Shown here one piece after another: positions 1 through 8,533 of a stretch of 56,459 nucleotides of DNA. A program made the translations under genes and the position numbers. How positions within the stretch are numbered: the stretch's first letter is position 1; every line of letters starts with the position of its first letter. A model generated the notes under the pieces. It had not been told where the DNA came from. It saw nothing but the letters and a program-made list of their open reading frames with translations, and ran no database searches. The DNA is from Chloroflexota bacterium (GTDB lineage: Bacteria > Chloroflexota > Anaerolineae > Anaerolineales > Anaerolineaceae). The DNA is taken from positions 1 through 56,459 of the forward strand of contig JAJUJY010000009.1 in the NCBI GenBank assembly GCA_029265085.1, written 5' to 3'.

Positions 1-1
1 G

Positions 2-1084
2 GTTTTGACGGAAACCTTATCCTTACTTCAGCACGCCATTTCAAAAAAAATGCGCCGCCTGGAAATTTTGAATAATGTAGCGCGCAGCCTGGCCTCCTCC
101 CTGGAAACGCATCAGGTTATTGCGCTTGTCAGCAGTGCCATCCAAAACGCTATGGATGCTGACACCTATTATTTAGGCTTGCTGAAAAACGATAAGATTC
201 GCCTGGAATTATTTTTTGATGACGGCGAATTTTTCCCAACCGTCGAATTAGACCTTGAAGAATCTCTAGCAGGCTGGGTAATCAAAAAAAATCAATCACT
301 CTTGGTGAAAGATCTTGTCAAGGACGCAAAAGAAAAAAATCTACCAATCCGAATTATCGGTAAACAGCGATACAGCCTCTCCTGGTTAGGGACACCTTTG
401 GGTTCTGGCAGCAATGTGCTGGGAATTATTGCAATTGCATCCTACCGAAAAAACGCCTTTGATCAAGCGGATTTGGAGCTAATCCAAAATTTAAGCCAAC
501 AAGCAGCAATGGCTATTGATAATGCGTATCACCATGCTGAGGTTGAGACCCGCTCGCAAACGGATAGCCTAACCGGGACATTAAACCACAATGCCTATTT
601 GTTACGTCTTCGACGAACAACCGAAGAAAATGATATCACCCAAACCAGCATCAGCCTGATCATGCTGGACATTGATCACTTTAAGCAGTACAACGACCAG
701 TATGGGCATCTGATTGGCGATCAAGTGTTAATGACATTAGCCCAAACCATCAAAAAGCATATTAAAAAAACCGATCTGGTCGGACGTTGGGGCGGAGAAG
801 AATTTAGTATTGCCTTACCCGGCGCATCACCCAGGCAGGCACTGGAGATCGCACAGCGTATTCAAAACTCATTGAGCAAAATTCAACTATTTGACCGCAA
901 CCATCAGGCGATTCTCGCACCAACCATCAGCCAGGGAATTGCAGTATATCCTCAAGAAGCCAACGAAATCTACGCGCTGATTGATCTTGCGGATCAACGT
1001 TTATATCTGGCCAAAGAACGCGGCCGGAATCAAATTGAACCACAACCAGACCTTTGGGATCAGGCAAATTTACCGGAAAATTGA
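2..1084 (+). CDS. GAF-GGDEF diguanylate cyclase, 5' truncated by the window edge
   Basis: Makes cyclic di-GMP from two GTP. The reading frame is open to the window edge, and the first possible start (TTG at 5) is weak, so the true start probably lies upstream. Counting from that TTG, residues about 20-180 form a GAF-like sensor domain and about 185-350 a GGDEF domain. The active-site motif GGEEF is at 263-267, and the preceding DIDHFKQYND segment is typical of catalytically active cyclases. The allosteric RxxD inhibition site is KKTD (254-257), with Lys in place of Arg, so product inhibition may be weakened. The signal sensed by the GAF domain cannot be read from the sequence. Catalysis is expected from the family; loss of feedback control is inference. 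Confidence 0.9.
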   Translation, partial: VLTETLSLLQHAISKKMRRLEILNNVARSLASSLETHQVIALVSSAIQNAMDADTYYLGLLKNDKIRLELFFDDGEFFPTVELDLEESLAGWVIKKNQSLLVKDLVKDAKEKNLPIRIIGKQRYSLSWLGTPLGSGSNVLGIIAIASYRKNAFDQADLELIQNLSQQAAMAIDNAYHHAEVETRSQTDSLTGTLNHNAYLLRLRRTTEENDITQTSISLIMLDIDHFKQYNDQYGHLIGDQVLMTLAQTIKKHIKKTDLVGRWGGEEFSIALPGASPRQALEIAQRIQNSLSKIQLFDRNHQAILAPTISQGIAVYPQEANEIYALIDLADQRLYLAKERGRNQIEPQPDLWDQANLPEN

Positions 1085-1095
1085 TTGCAGCCGGC

Positions 1096-2139
1096 TTAAT
1101 GACTCAGAACTGAGCGAAATCCGGTAATTGTTGCCTCTACTGCTGCGGAATCAATCCAATAATGTGTGACCATACGGAAAGATCGCGGTCCAACTACACC
1201 GACTTTAATATTCTGAGCAGCCAACCGCTTCGCGACTTCGCGCGCATCCAACGGTACATCGTCAGTTAAAGTTACAAAAACCATGTTGGTTGGCGGTAAT
1301 CCAAAAGTGAGCTTAAGCCCTAGGACCTTACTCAATCCTTGAGCCAGAGCCTGAGCGTGTAAGTGATCCTCACCCAGACGGTCCGCCATTTCTTCCAAGG
1401 CAACAACCCCAGCGGCTGCTAATATGCCAACCTGTCGCATTCCACCGCCTAATTGTTTGCGAATGCGGCGAACCTGGTGCAGAAAAGATTTAGAACCGCA
1501 TAATACAGACCCCACGGGGGCACATAATCCTTTGCTCAAGCAAAAGGTAACTGAATCAGCCGGGCCTGCCAGATCAGCAGCCGAGACGCCTAATGCTGCT
1601 GCCGCATTAAAAATACGGGCGCCGTCCAAATGCAGTGCCAGCCCTTTGGCATGGGCAAACTCGCCAACCGCCTGAGTATATTCAACACTTAACGGCACCC
1701 CGCCGCAGCGATTATGCGTATTTTCCAATACAATTAAGCGGCTGACCGGGTGATGGACATCGTCGGAGCGAATTGCTCCCTGCAAATCTTCCATCCGAAT
1801 CGTTCCATCCGGTTGATTGATCAGCGTATGCGGGAAAATTCCACCCAATGCGGAAATACCGCCCCCTTCAAACAAAAAGGTGTGACCCAAATGTCCCATG
1901 ATGACTTCATCACCACGCTGGCAATGCGCCAGAATAGCAGCCAGATTACCCATCGTACCGGAAGGAACAAAAATTCCAGCTTCTTTTCCCATCCGCGCTG
2001 CAGCCATTTCTTCCAGACGGTGGACTGTCGGGTCTTCTTGATAAACATCATCGCCTACTTCAGCCTGGTACATTGCCTCCCGCATTTTTGGAGTGGGTTT
2101 GCTGACAGTATCTGAGCGTAAGTCAATGATGTTTTCCAT
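1096..2139 (-). CDS. ltaE: Low-specificity L-threonine aldolase
   Basis: PLP-dependent enzyme cleaving L-threonine or L-allo-threonine to glycine and acetaldehyde. The 347-residue product starts MENIIDLRSDTVSKPTP, the classic N-terminus of the beta-eliminating lyase fold, and has the usual family length. The SKGL segment after FCL carries the Schiff-base lysine. The start at 2139 is chosen because GGAGAA lies 5 bases upstream; a longer frame to 2334 would run through rluD and has no family similarity. It is the last gene of the minus-strand run beginning with the PTPS-like gene at 6550, 22 bases after rluD. Function is confident from family; stereospecificity is not visible. Confidence 0.93.
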   Translation of the reverse strand: MENIIDLRSDTVSKPTPKMREAMYQAEVGDDVYQEDPTVHRLEEMAAARMGKEAGIFVPSGTMGNLAAILAHCQRGDEVIMGHLGHTFLFEGGGISALGGIFPHTLINQPDGTIRMEDLQGAIRSDDVHHPVSRLIVLENTHNRCGGVPLSVEYTQAVGEFAHAKGLALHLDGARIFNAAAALGVSAADLAGPADSVTFCLSKGLCAPVGSVLCGSKSFLHQVRRIRKQLGGGMRQVGILAAAGVVALEEMADRLGEDHLHAQALAQGLSKVLGLKLTFGLPPTNMVFVTLTDDVPLDAREVAKRLAAQNIKVGVVGPRSFRMVTHYWIDSAAVEATITGFRSVLSH

Positions 2140-2161
2140 AATGTTCTCCAGAATAAAATGA

Positions 2162-3088
2162 TTAAAACCGTTTGCGGATTTCTTCCAACACGTCATCCAG
2201 GTCCGGTGATAGCGGCGCTTCAAACGTGCGTGTTGTTTTTTCACCGGGTAATTGCACGGTAATCCGGGCAGCGTGTAAAAACTGCCGGTTAAGTTCCACA
2301 GAAGATTTTCTTCGCCCATACACCGGGTCGCCAACGATAGGACAGCCCAAAAAAGCCAGATGCAGGCGAATTTGATGGGTTCTGCCAGTCAACGGATGTG
2401 CTTCAACCAACGTGTGCTGCGGAAAAACTTCCAGTGTTCGGTACTCTGTAATTGCATCGCGGCCTTTTTCAATGGAAACAATCGCCATTTGTTTGCGATG
2501 TGAGGGATCACGACCAATTGGCGCTTCAATCCGCCCGGTTGGGGTTGGTAAATGGCCATCCACCAAAGCGTAATACACTTTTTTTACTTTGCGCAGACGG
2601 AATTGATCCTGTAAATAGCGGTGTGTGCGGTCATTTTTGGCAACCAAAATTAACCCGGACGTGTCCTTATCCAAACGATGGACAATTCCAGGCCGCTTCT
2701 CGCCGCTGATCCCTTCCAACTCTGGGGCATGAGCTAAAGCTGCCTGAACCAGTGTTCCCTGTGAATGTCCTGCGGCCGGATGAACGACCATGCCAGCGGG
2801 TTTATTAATTACCATCAAATCATCGTTTTCAAACACAATCGCTAATGGGATATCTTCCGGAATCAGTTCACTGGGTTCCGGCGGAGGAAGAATTACATCC
2901 ACCATTGCGCCTGATTCAACCAGAAAGCCAGCTTTCAATATGATCTTGCCGTTGACACACACCTGACCATCTTTAATTAATCCCTGCAATCGCGAGCGGG
3001 AAAAATCAGGTAACACCAAGACCAAATATTTATCCAGACGGTCAGCATCCGGATCTGTATAGGTGAAATGCAGATGTTTTTCGTTCAT
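2162..3088 (-). CDS. rluD: RluD-type 23S rRNA pseudouridine synthase
   Basis: Isomerises specific uridines in 23S rRNA to pseudouridine. The 308-residue protein has an N-terminal S4 RNA-binding domain (about 15-75, containing SRSRLQGLIKDGQVCVNG) and an RluA-family catalytic domain. The motif HRLDKDTSGL holds the catalytic Asp (the D after RL). The start overlaps the stop of lspA by 4 bases (ATGA), so the two are translationally coupled; lspA-rluD adjacency is very common in bacteria. RluD modifies positions 1911, 1915 and 1917 in E. coli; assignment among RluA, RluC and RluD rests on the S4 domain and context. Confidence 0.93.
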   Translation of the reverse strand: MNEKHLHFTYTDPDADRLDKYLVLVLPDFSRSRLQGLIKDGQVCVNGKIILKAGFLVESGAMVDVILPPPEPSELIPEDIPLAIVFENDDLMVINKPAGMVVHPAAGHSQGTLVQAALAHAPELEGISGEKRPGIVHRLDKDTSGLILVAKNDRTHRYLQDQFRLRKVKKVYYALVDGHLPTPTGRIEAPIGRDPSHRKQMAIVSIEKGRDAITEYRTLEVFPQHTLVEAHPLTGRTHQIRLHLAFLGCPIVGDPVYGRRKSSVELNRQFLHAARITVQLPGEKTTRTFEAPLSPDLDDVLEEIRKRF

Positions 3089-3612
3089 GATTCCAGAGTT
3101 GATTGGTCAACAGATTCGATAGAAGCCGCTTGAGATTTCTTTTCTCGCCGCTCTTGCACCCAAACCCCAATAATTAATACGGCCACTCCAATCGTAATTG
3201 CCGAGTCAGCAATATTAAAAACAGGGAAGGTACCCACAGAAATAAAATCGGTTACATGGCCAATGGTCAGGCGGTCGATCAGGTTACCCACTGCCCCGCC
3301 AAGCTGCAAACACATCGCCAGCCGCAAAGTCCAATCTTCTTTAGGCACCTGCGGGTAATAATAAATAATCGCAATCGAGACAATGATCGCTAAAATGGCA
3401 AAGATCGTCCCCCCATTTTGGAAAAGCCCAAATGCTACTCCGCGGTTATACCAGTGAACAATTCGGGCATAAGGAGCTAACCAGGATAACGGCATCCAGG
3501 TTTCCTGAAAATCCAGGTTTGTCCGGATGATTGACTTCGTCCATTGATCTAAGATGATTACCAGACCAGCAATCAGCAATAACGGTAAGAATGTACGCAG
3601 CGTTTTCTTCAA
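3085..3612 (-). CDS. lspA: Lipoprotein signal peptidase (signal peptidase II)
   Basis: Integral-membrane aspartyl protease that removes the signal peptide of diacylglyceryl-modified prolipoproteins. The 175-residue protein has four hydrophobic segments. The two catalytic Asp regions are visible as GNLIDRLTIGHVTDFI and FNIADSAI. The C-terminal tail (about 155-175) is charged and longer than in many orthologues. It overlaps rluD by 4 bases and follows the DUF123 gene by about 50 bases in the same direction. Its substrates probably include the lipoproteins in this window starting at 23359, 37333 and 48157. Confidence 0.95.
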   Translation of the reverse strand: MKKTLRTFLPLLLIAGLVIILDQWTKSIIRTNLDFQETWMPLSWLAPYARIVHWYNRGVAFGLFQNGGTIFAILAIIVSIAIIYYYPQVPKEDWTLRLAMCLQLGGAVGNLIDRLTIGHVTDFISVGTFPVFNIADSAITIGVAVLIIGVWVQERREKKSQAASIESVDQSTLES

Positions 3613-3662
3613 AATTCCTCCAAAACAGTTTGGCGCGTGCCCTTATTGTACTCGATTTTAAG

Positions 3663-4157
3663 TTATTCAAAGGATCCAGGAACGGCTTGCCACTCATTCC
3701 CTACCAACATCCATTCAAAAAAGTCCGCATGGAGAAAGATGCTTTGGTAAATAAAACCAGCAGCAATATCTTCAGAAAAGTAGATCAAATGGCTGGAGCA
3801 TCCGTTTCTGCAATCGGAAGCCCCAAAACCAGGCGCAATCACCCGGCTCCCAGTCATAGATGAAAGAAATTGCGCCCAACGGCATTCCCACTGCTCAAGT
3901 CCGTAGATAACCAATCCATAGTGTGGTTCCAGAGCTGGCCGCAACCAATCGAAATGCCAGCGCGGATTTTTGGCTATGCGCAAATGATGGGCTACTCGCC
4001 CCCGCACTCCTCCACTTCCCTGGGCACTGCCTGCATACACATACCACCCTTCCGGAAATATAAAATCACCAAGCATACCTATTTTTAATCGTTGGGTTTG
4101 TGCATTTCTCCAAATCAAAAGATAAGAGCTAGGCGCATTACCTATGAATTTTTTCAT
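3663..4157 (-). CDS. GIY-YIG/DUF123-family protein
   Basis: A 164-residue protein beginning MKKFIGNAPSSYLLIW. The segment YVYAGSAQGSGGVRGRVAHHLR is the family hallmark: a GIY-YIG-like fold in which YVYAGSA stands for the second half of the motif and a downstream Arg and His follow. Further conserved parts are HFDWLRP, ECRWAQ and a late GFGASDC with two nearby Cys, found in DUF123 proteins, which also occur fused to endonuclease III. A nuclease role is plausible but unproven. The start at 4157 overlaps the methyltransferase stop by 4 bases (ATGA); a longer frame to 4244 is rejected because it runs through that gene. It sits in the PTPS-GT4-methyltransferase operon, perhaps only as a passenger. 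Confidence 0.82.
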   Translation of the reverse strand: MKKFIGNAPSSYLLIWRNAQTQRLKIGMLGDFIFPEGWYVYAGSAQGSGGVRGRVAHHLRIAKNPRWHFDWLRPALEPHYGLVIYGLEQWECRWAQFLSSMTGSRVIAPGFGASDCRNGCSSHLIYFSEDIAAGFIYQSIFLHADFFEWMLVGNEWQAVPGSFE

Positions 4158-5074
4158 TCCAAAACGCGAACCAAAAAGTCGATTTGATGGGCAATATACA
4201 CCAGTTCGCCACGGTCCACCTGCAAACGCCTGGTGTTTAACCAATTTTTAAAGGCGGCTTGATCCACATCGGAATGGCTGCTCAGGGAATCTTCAAAAAA
4301 TCGGAGGATAAAATATAAAAAATATTTTTCATCCGCAGGGTAAACGCCATCACGAGCAAAAACCACCCAGTCCGATGCGCCCGCTTCTAAAATACCCAAC
4401 CCAGCCTTTTGCAGCCATTCAAACAGTTTTCTGCCCGTCCGGCTGTCTCCAGACTTTTGACCGTGTATCAGCCGCTCATCCATCGTGCGGTGATAGAGAC
4501 GGATAATCTCATCGTCCAATTGTGGATCAATCGTTGGCTCAAAGGCTGTCAGGCCGTCAAAATTCACTGTCAGGTACATCCACCCACCCGGCCGAACCAG
4601 AGAGATTAAACCAGGCAGCGTTTTTGGAACATCAATTAAGTCTAAAAATGCGTGAGCTACCAACAGATTAAAGGAACGCTGGTTGGATTGCTGATCCAGG
4701 TAATCATATAAATCCATCGCATGGAAATTTGCAACCAGGTCAAGATCATACCCACAAGCAGTAAATCGATCCTCAAAAACCTCAACCGGATATCCTTTTT
4801 TCCGGAACCAATCCGGTAAAGTTTGCCTGGCATAATGAATATTTTCAGGCTGAGCATCGATTGCCACATAATCCGCCCAGGTCAACATTTGCCCGTCCAC
4901 CATACGCTGCAGCATCGTTCCAATACCTGCTCCTACTTCCAAAATTCGCAAACGATGGTGCGCCTGGAACTCCATCATTTGACGCGTCATTTCCCCCCAA
5001 ACCACGGCGTTTAGCCCACGATCATCCACACTTCGCTTCGAAGCTAAATATCTGGGAAAGGAATACTCGATCAT
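4154..5074 (-). CDS. Class I SAM-dependent methyltransferase of the pterin-type cluster
   Basis: A 306-residue predicted soluble methyltransferase. Motif I, ILEVGAGIGTM (about 44-54), followed by an acidic strand-2 residue (YVAIDAQPEN) and a later LVRPGGWMYLTVNFDG strand, gives the Rossmann core. The C-terminal 100 residues, rich in aromatic and acidic residues, form an extension beyond the core. One base separates its start from the stop of the GT4 gene and it overlaps the DUF123 gene by 4, so it belongs to a tight operon with the PTPS-like enzyme and GT4. The substrate is unknown; a small molecule made by this cluster is more likely than rRNA (inference). Confidence 0.82.
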   Translation of the reverse strand: MIEYSFPRYLASKRSVDDRGLNAVVWGEMTRQMMEFQAHHRLRILEVGAGIGTMLQRMVDGQMLTWADYVAIDAQPENIHYARQTLPDWFRKKGYPVEVFEDRFTACGYDLDLVANFHAMDLYDYLDQQSNQRSFNLLVAHAFLDLIDVPKTLPGLISLVRPGGWMYLTVNFDGLTAFEPTIDPQLDDEIIRLYHRTMDERLIHGQKSGDSRTGRKLFEWLQKAGLGILEAGASDWVVFARDGVYPADEKYFLYFILRFFEDSLSSHSDVDQAAFKNWLNTRRLQVDRGELVYIAHQIDFLVRVLE

Positions 5075-5075
5075 G

Positions 5076-6176
5076 TTAATCTCCGTTTACCTTTGTGCCG
5101 GCAACCTGAACTAAATAATCCCTGGCGTTTTCCATTGTTGCCTGCCAGGATGGAAAATCATGGAATCTCCTCCAGGCAGACTGACTGAGTTCAACCAATT
5201 TTGAACGATTTTCGATCAGACCATACAATAAAGCCTTTAACTCACCTGGATCATTCGGATCCACCAAAAAACCATTATGATTGTGTTGGATAATCTCACC
5301 TGCCGCCCCAGTGGTCGAGCCAACCGGCACCACCCCGGAACTCATTCCTTCTAAATAAACAATACCGAAACCTTCATAAAAAGAAGGCATCACCAGCACA
5401 TGACTGGTTTGCCATACTTTGATCAAATCTTCATCCACAAGCGGCCCACAAAACTGAACATTTTTTCCCAGACCTGCCTGGCTGATAAATTGATTTACCC
5501 TGAGAGTATATTGCGGATCAACATCGATTTTGCCAACAATCCGCAGCCGCCAATTCTTATTCGGTACATCTGCCAAAGCATAAAGTACCAATAACAAATT
5601 TTTTCTGGAAATCAAATTCCCAACAAAAACCATTTCAAGTGGTCCGGGTTGCAAAAAACGATCTTGCAGCCTCTCGAATTTGATTGCTGGTCCATGAGTA
5701 TTTCCACCCGGATAAACAATCCGTCCCGGGAGATCTTTCTCTAATAATTTCTGAACCGTATTTCGGGTTGTCTGGCTGTTATAAATACAGCCTTGAATGG
5801 ACTTAAAATATTGTTTTTCAACCAGACGGTAAAACCAGCGCAGCCCGCCTGGGTGTACTTCACTACTGCGCAAATGGTGCACAATACTCACAATTGGATA
5901 ATTCCCCTGATTGCTCAGCCAGCGATTCCCCACAAACAAGGATGGGTGATTTAATTCATCCTGCAAGAGCACATCCAATTGTTTTTGAGCGATTTTTCGC
6001 CAAACTCGAATGTTCAGGTTTTGCAGCAGGTGAGCAGGGTAATTTTTCCAGGGTAAGGAGAAAATTTCCACGGTATCCCCGTATTGGCGCAACGTCTCCA
6101 CCAGCTTCCGGTCATATAAATACCCACCCGAAAGCGTCTCCAGGCTGCCGTAAATCACCAACCCAACCCGCATCAC
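5076..6176 (-). CDS. GT4-family glycosyltransferase
   Basis: A 366-residue retaining glycosyltransferase with GT-B fold. The N-terminal acceptor domain contains the YGSLETLSGGYLYDRKLV segment, in which the Gly-rich loop meets the acceptor. The C-terminal donor domain has VFVGNLISRKNL and the E-x7-E motif in EGFGIVYLE (about 290-300), which binds the nucleotide sugar. No signal peptide or membrane segment is seen. It overlaps the upstream PTPS-like gene by 4 bases and is followed one base later by the methyltransferase. The arrangement suggests glycosylation of a pterin-like or pyrimidine product, but the acceptor is inferred from context alone. Confidence 0.87.
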   Translation of the reverse strand: MMRVGLVIYGSLETLSGGYLYDRKLVETLRQYGDTVEIFSLPWKNYPAHLLQNLNIRVWRKIAQKQLDVLLQDELNHPSLFVGNRWLSNQGNYPIVSIVHHLRSSEVHPGGLRWFYRLVEKQYFKSIQGCIYNSQTTRNTVQKLLEKDLPGRIVYPGGNTHGPAIKFERLQDRFLQPGPLEMVFVGNLISRKNLLLVLYALADVPNKNWRLRIVGKIDVDPQYTLRVNQFISQAGLGKNVQFCGPLVDEDLIKVWQTSHVLVMPSFYEGFGIVYLEGMSSGVVPVGSTTGAAGEIIQHNHNGFLVDPNDPGELKALLYGLIENRSKLVELSQSAWRRFHDFPSWQATMENARDYLVQVAGTKVNGD

Positions 6177-6550
6177 CGCTCCATTTCGTAACTTGCCCAG
6201 GCTTGTTTATGCTCCCAAAGCTTCACGGTGATTCGGCAAACATTTTCCGCTCGGATTTGCATTGACAGCCTCTCGCAGAGAATTCTGGCGAAATGCTCGA
6301 TCGATGGGTTGATCCCAAAAAATTCGGGCAAATCATTCAGCGTTTGATCACGGTAATAATTTAGCTGTTCATCTAAGGCGTTTTCAATTGCCATAATATC
6401 CGCCAGATAACCGTGCAGGTCTAATTTTTGGCCGCTCAAAATCAATTCGATGCGGTATGGGTGAGAATGCCTTTGGTTTTCTACACCCCAATCACCTCCA
6501 ATTAAATAGTGCTGAGCTATAAAAGAACGTTGAACTGCGACCGAATACAT
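6173..6550 (-). CDS. 6-pyruvoyl-tetrahydropterin synthase / QueD-family protein with Glu in the catalytic-Cys position
   Basis: A 125-residue T-fold protein. The zinc ligands are His14, His28 and His30 (RHSH). Family signatures DLHGYLADI and NPSIEHFA and the C-terminal Glu in LWEHKQ (113) are present. In PTPS and QueD the residue four before the first His of HxH is the catalytic Cys; here that place is Glu24 (ENQRHSH). Cys-to-Glu changes are known in PTPS-III proteins that replace dihydroneopterin aldolase, so the chemistry may differ from QueD. It is the first gene of the operon with GT4 and the methyltransferase, and diverges from the acyltransferase at 6612. No other queuosine gene is in the window. 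Confidence 0.85.
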   Translation of the reverse strand: MYSVAVQRSFIAQHYLIGGDWGVENQRHSHPYRIELILSGQKLDLHGYLADIMAIENALDEQLNYYRDQTLNDLPEFFGINPSIEHFARILCERLSMQIRAENVCRITVKLWEHKQAWASYEMER

Positions 6551-6575
6551 TTTTCCTCCCAGATTGTGCAGTTTA

Positions 6576-6605
6576 TTGATCGAATTTATAAACAGACACT
6601 ATAAT
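6576..6605 (+). promoter_or_regulatory. Sigma-70 promoter of the acyltransferase, predicted to give a leaderless mRNA
   Basis: TTGATC at 6576-6581 and TATAAT at 6600-6605, separated by 18 bases. Only 6 bases follow the -10 box before the ATG at 6612, so transcription should begin at or next to the start codon. No Shine-Dalgarno sequence precedes that ATG. Confidence 0.65.
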
Positions 6606-6611
6606 CTTAGC

Positions 6612-7511
6612 ATGAATGAAGCGCAACATCAGGAAAATGAACAAACTTTACTCCGGGTCAACCTGGACGATATGTTAATTTCTTTGGGTTTGGAAAAGAT
6701 CCACTTTGGCCGAAAATGGATTGAAGCGCTTTTTTATTACCCTGCCCGTCAGTTTGCGCGCCAGGTATTGGATTACGACAATGGTGTGGCCGCTTTGGGG
6801 TTAGCTGGCGGCTCCAAACGTCTGCTTGATACCTACGTCAACAGTCTCACCATTCACGGACAAGAAAATTTTCCAAAAAATGGCCCGGCATTGATCTTAT
6901 CCAATCATCCAGGTATGACCGATACGGTCGCTTTGTTTGCCAGCCTGCCTCGGGCTGATTTACGGGTGTTAGCCGCTGAGCGTCCATTCTTACGGGCATT
7001 ACCCGCCACCTGCCAGCATCTTGTCTTTGTCCCAGAGGAAACAATGGGGCGGGGTGAAGTGATACGGAAAACAGCCCAGCACCTGCGCAGCGGAGGCGCA
7101 ATTCTCACATTTCCAGCCGGAAAAATTGAACCGGACCCATTGGTTCTTCCTGGTGCTGTACAATCCCTGGAGGAATGGTCCAATAGTATTGGCGTCTTTG
7201 TCCGTTTAGCCCCAGATGCAGTCATTATTCCGGTCTTTGTTCGCGGGGTGATCGCCTCTCAGGCAATTCACCATCCGTTGACCCGCCTGCGCCGCAAACC
7301 CAAAGACCAGGAACGCCTCGGTGCAACCTTACAAATCCTTGCCAAAGTGTTTTTCCCAAAAATTTGGCCGGTGGACGTCCAGGTGCATATTTTTCCTTCC
7401 ATCAAAGGGAAAGATCTGGCCGGTCTCCACGATCCCGACCAGATTACTCAAGCCGTCATCGAACAAATCCGGCCGATGCTTGCAAGTATCAGCCGCATCA
7501 CTACCGATTAA
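6612..7511 (+). CDS. PlsC-like glycerolipid acyltransferase
   Basis: A 299-residue 1-acyl-glycerol-3-phosphate-type acyltransferase. The catalytic H-x4-D motif is NHPGMTD (His99, Asp104), and FPAGKIEPDP is the substrate-binding block equivalent to the family's FPEG box. No strong transmembrane helix is seen, so association with the membrane is probably peripheral. The start at 6612 is preferred over an upstream TTG at 6564 because the -10 box would lie inside the longer frame. It is divergent from the PTPS operon and its stop overlaps the dehydrogenase stop by 4 bases. Its place between two pterin-type operons hints that the final product could be lipid-linked (inference). Confidence 0.85.
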   Translation: MNEAQHQENEQTLLRVNLDDMLISLGLEKIHFGRKWIEALFYYPARQFARQVLDYDNGVAALGLAGGSKRLLDTYVNSLTIHGQENFPKNGPALILSNHPGMTDTVALFASLPRADLRVLAAERPFLRALPATCQHLVFVPEETMGRGEVIRKTAQHLRSGGAILTFPAGKIEPDPLVLPGAVQSLEEWSNSIGVFVRLAPDAVIIPVFVRGVIASQAIHHPLTRLRRKPKDQERLGATLQILAKVFFPKIWPVDVQVHIFPSIKGKDLAGLHDPDQITQAVIEQIRPMLASISRITTD

Positions 7512-8533
7512 TAAGTCAATACAACCTGAATTGTCTCTTGCGGCTTTGCTGCTAGCTGCTGGTATGCCTGATCCGCCTGATCAATGGGATATTTATGGGT
7601 GATCCATGACGGCAGCGGCAGGCGAGGCAGCCAATTCAACACGCTGGCGAATCGACGGTTTTTATCCCACCGGCCAGAAAGTTCAGGAGCAATCGTACTG
7701 ACCTGGCTGCTAATCATTTGGATCCGGCTGCGGTGAAAGAAACCGCCCAGCTCCAGGGCAGCTTGCTTCTTTCCATACCAGGAACCAATCACCACCCGGC
7801 CGCCAAATCCCACCGCACCAAGGGCAAGGTTTAATGCCTGGGGTGATCCGCTTAACTCTAAGGCCAGGTCGGCTCCCTGTGGAACCCCTTGTCCATGCAA
7901 CCATTCCCGCATTTTTTCTGCGGTTTCAATGCCTGCCGGATCAAACGCACGAATCCTGCCTGTTTCAGCTGCTTTTGACCGCCTCAACGGATAATGATCA
8001 AATGCTATTAATGAATCCAATGGGAAATTAGCCATCAGTGTACTGGTCAACAACCCAACTACCCCCAGGCCAAAAATTACGACCTTTTCTCCAATGATTG
8101 GGCGGGCATCCATCACCAGGTTAATCGCAGTTTCCAGGTTTGGCAAAAATACAGCATGTTCTGAATCCACCCAATCAGGTAATGGGATCAGTTCATTCGG
8201 GCTCGCTAAAAAAGCCGATTGGTGCGGATGGAAGGAAAATACTCGTTTCCCAAGCCATTCTTCCGGCACATTCTGACCAATTTGCTCAACCTCTCCCACG
8301 CAGCTATAACCGTACTTAAAAGGAAACTGGCAGCTGCTCTGCAAGGTTGAGATAGATTCATCTAAGGCCATCGATTCAGGGGCAAGACCGCGATACATCA
8401 ACAATTCAGTCCCTGCGCTGACCCCGCTAAGCAGCGTTTTCACCAGGACCTGGCCTGCAGAAGGATCGGGCAGGGATTCTTCAATCAGGGCTACCTTCTC
8501 CGGTGCAACAAAGACCAATGCTGTGCTTTTCAA
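7508..8533 (-). CDS. BchC-like medium-chain dehydrogenase lacking the catalytic zinc Cys
   Basis: A 341-residue MDR-superfamily oxidoreductase. The GroES-like N-terminal domain has SGVSAGTELLMYRG where zinc alcohol dehydrogenases have GICGTDLH; the catalytic zinc Cys is Ser here, as in BchC-type and related subfamilies. The nucleotide-binding domain has VIFGLGVVGLL. The start is taken as TTG at 8533, which has GGGGGAG 8 bases upstream and overlaps the RibD-like stop as TTGA; a TTG at 8560 is the alternative. It is third in the ribA-RibD-dehydrogenase operon, so it probably oxidises or reduces an intermediate of that pathway. The substrate is unknown. Confidence 0.82.
   Translation of the reverse strand: MKSTALVFVAPEKVALIEESLPDPSAGQVLVKTLLSGVSAGTELLMYRGLAPESMALDESISTLQSSCQFPFKYGYSCVGEVEQIGQNVPEEWLGKRVFSFHPHQSAFLASPNELIPLPDWVDSEHAVFLPNLETAINLVMDARPIIGEKVVIFGLGVVGLLTSTLMANFPLDSLIAFDHYPLRRSKAAETGRIRAFDPAGIETAEKMREWLHGQGVPQGADLALELSGSPQALNLALGAVGFGGRVVIGSWYGKKQAALELGGFFHRSRIQMISSQVSTIAPELSGRWDKNRRFASVLNWLPRLPLPSWITHKYPIDQADQAYQQLAAKPQETIQVVLTY

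Noticed and set aside
2140..2334. 65-residue N-terminal extension of the threonine aldolase
   Set aside because: It runs through rluD, has no similarity to the family, and a proper Shine-Dalgarno precedes the ATG at 2139.
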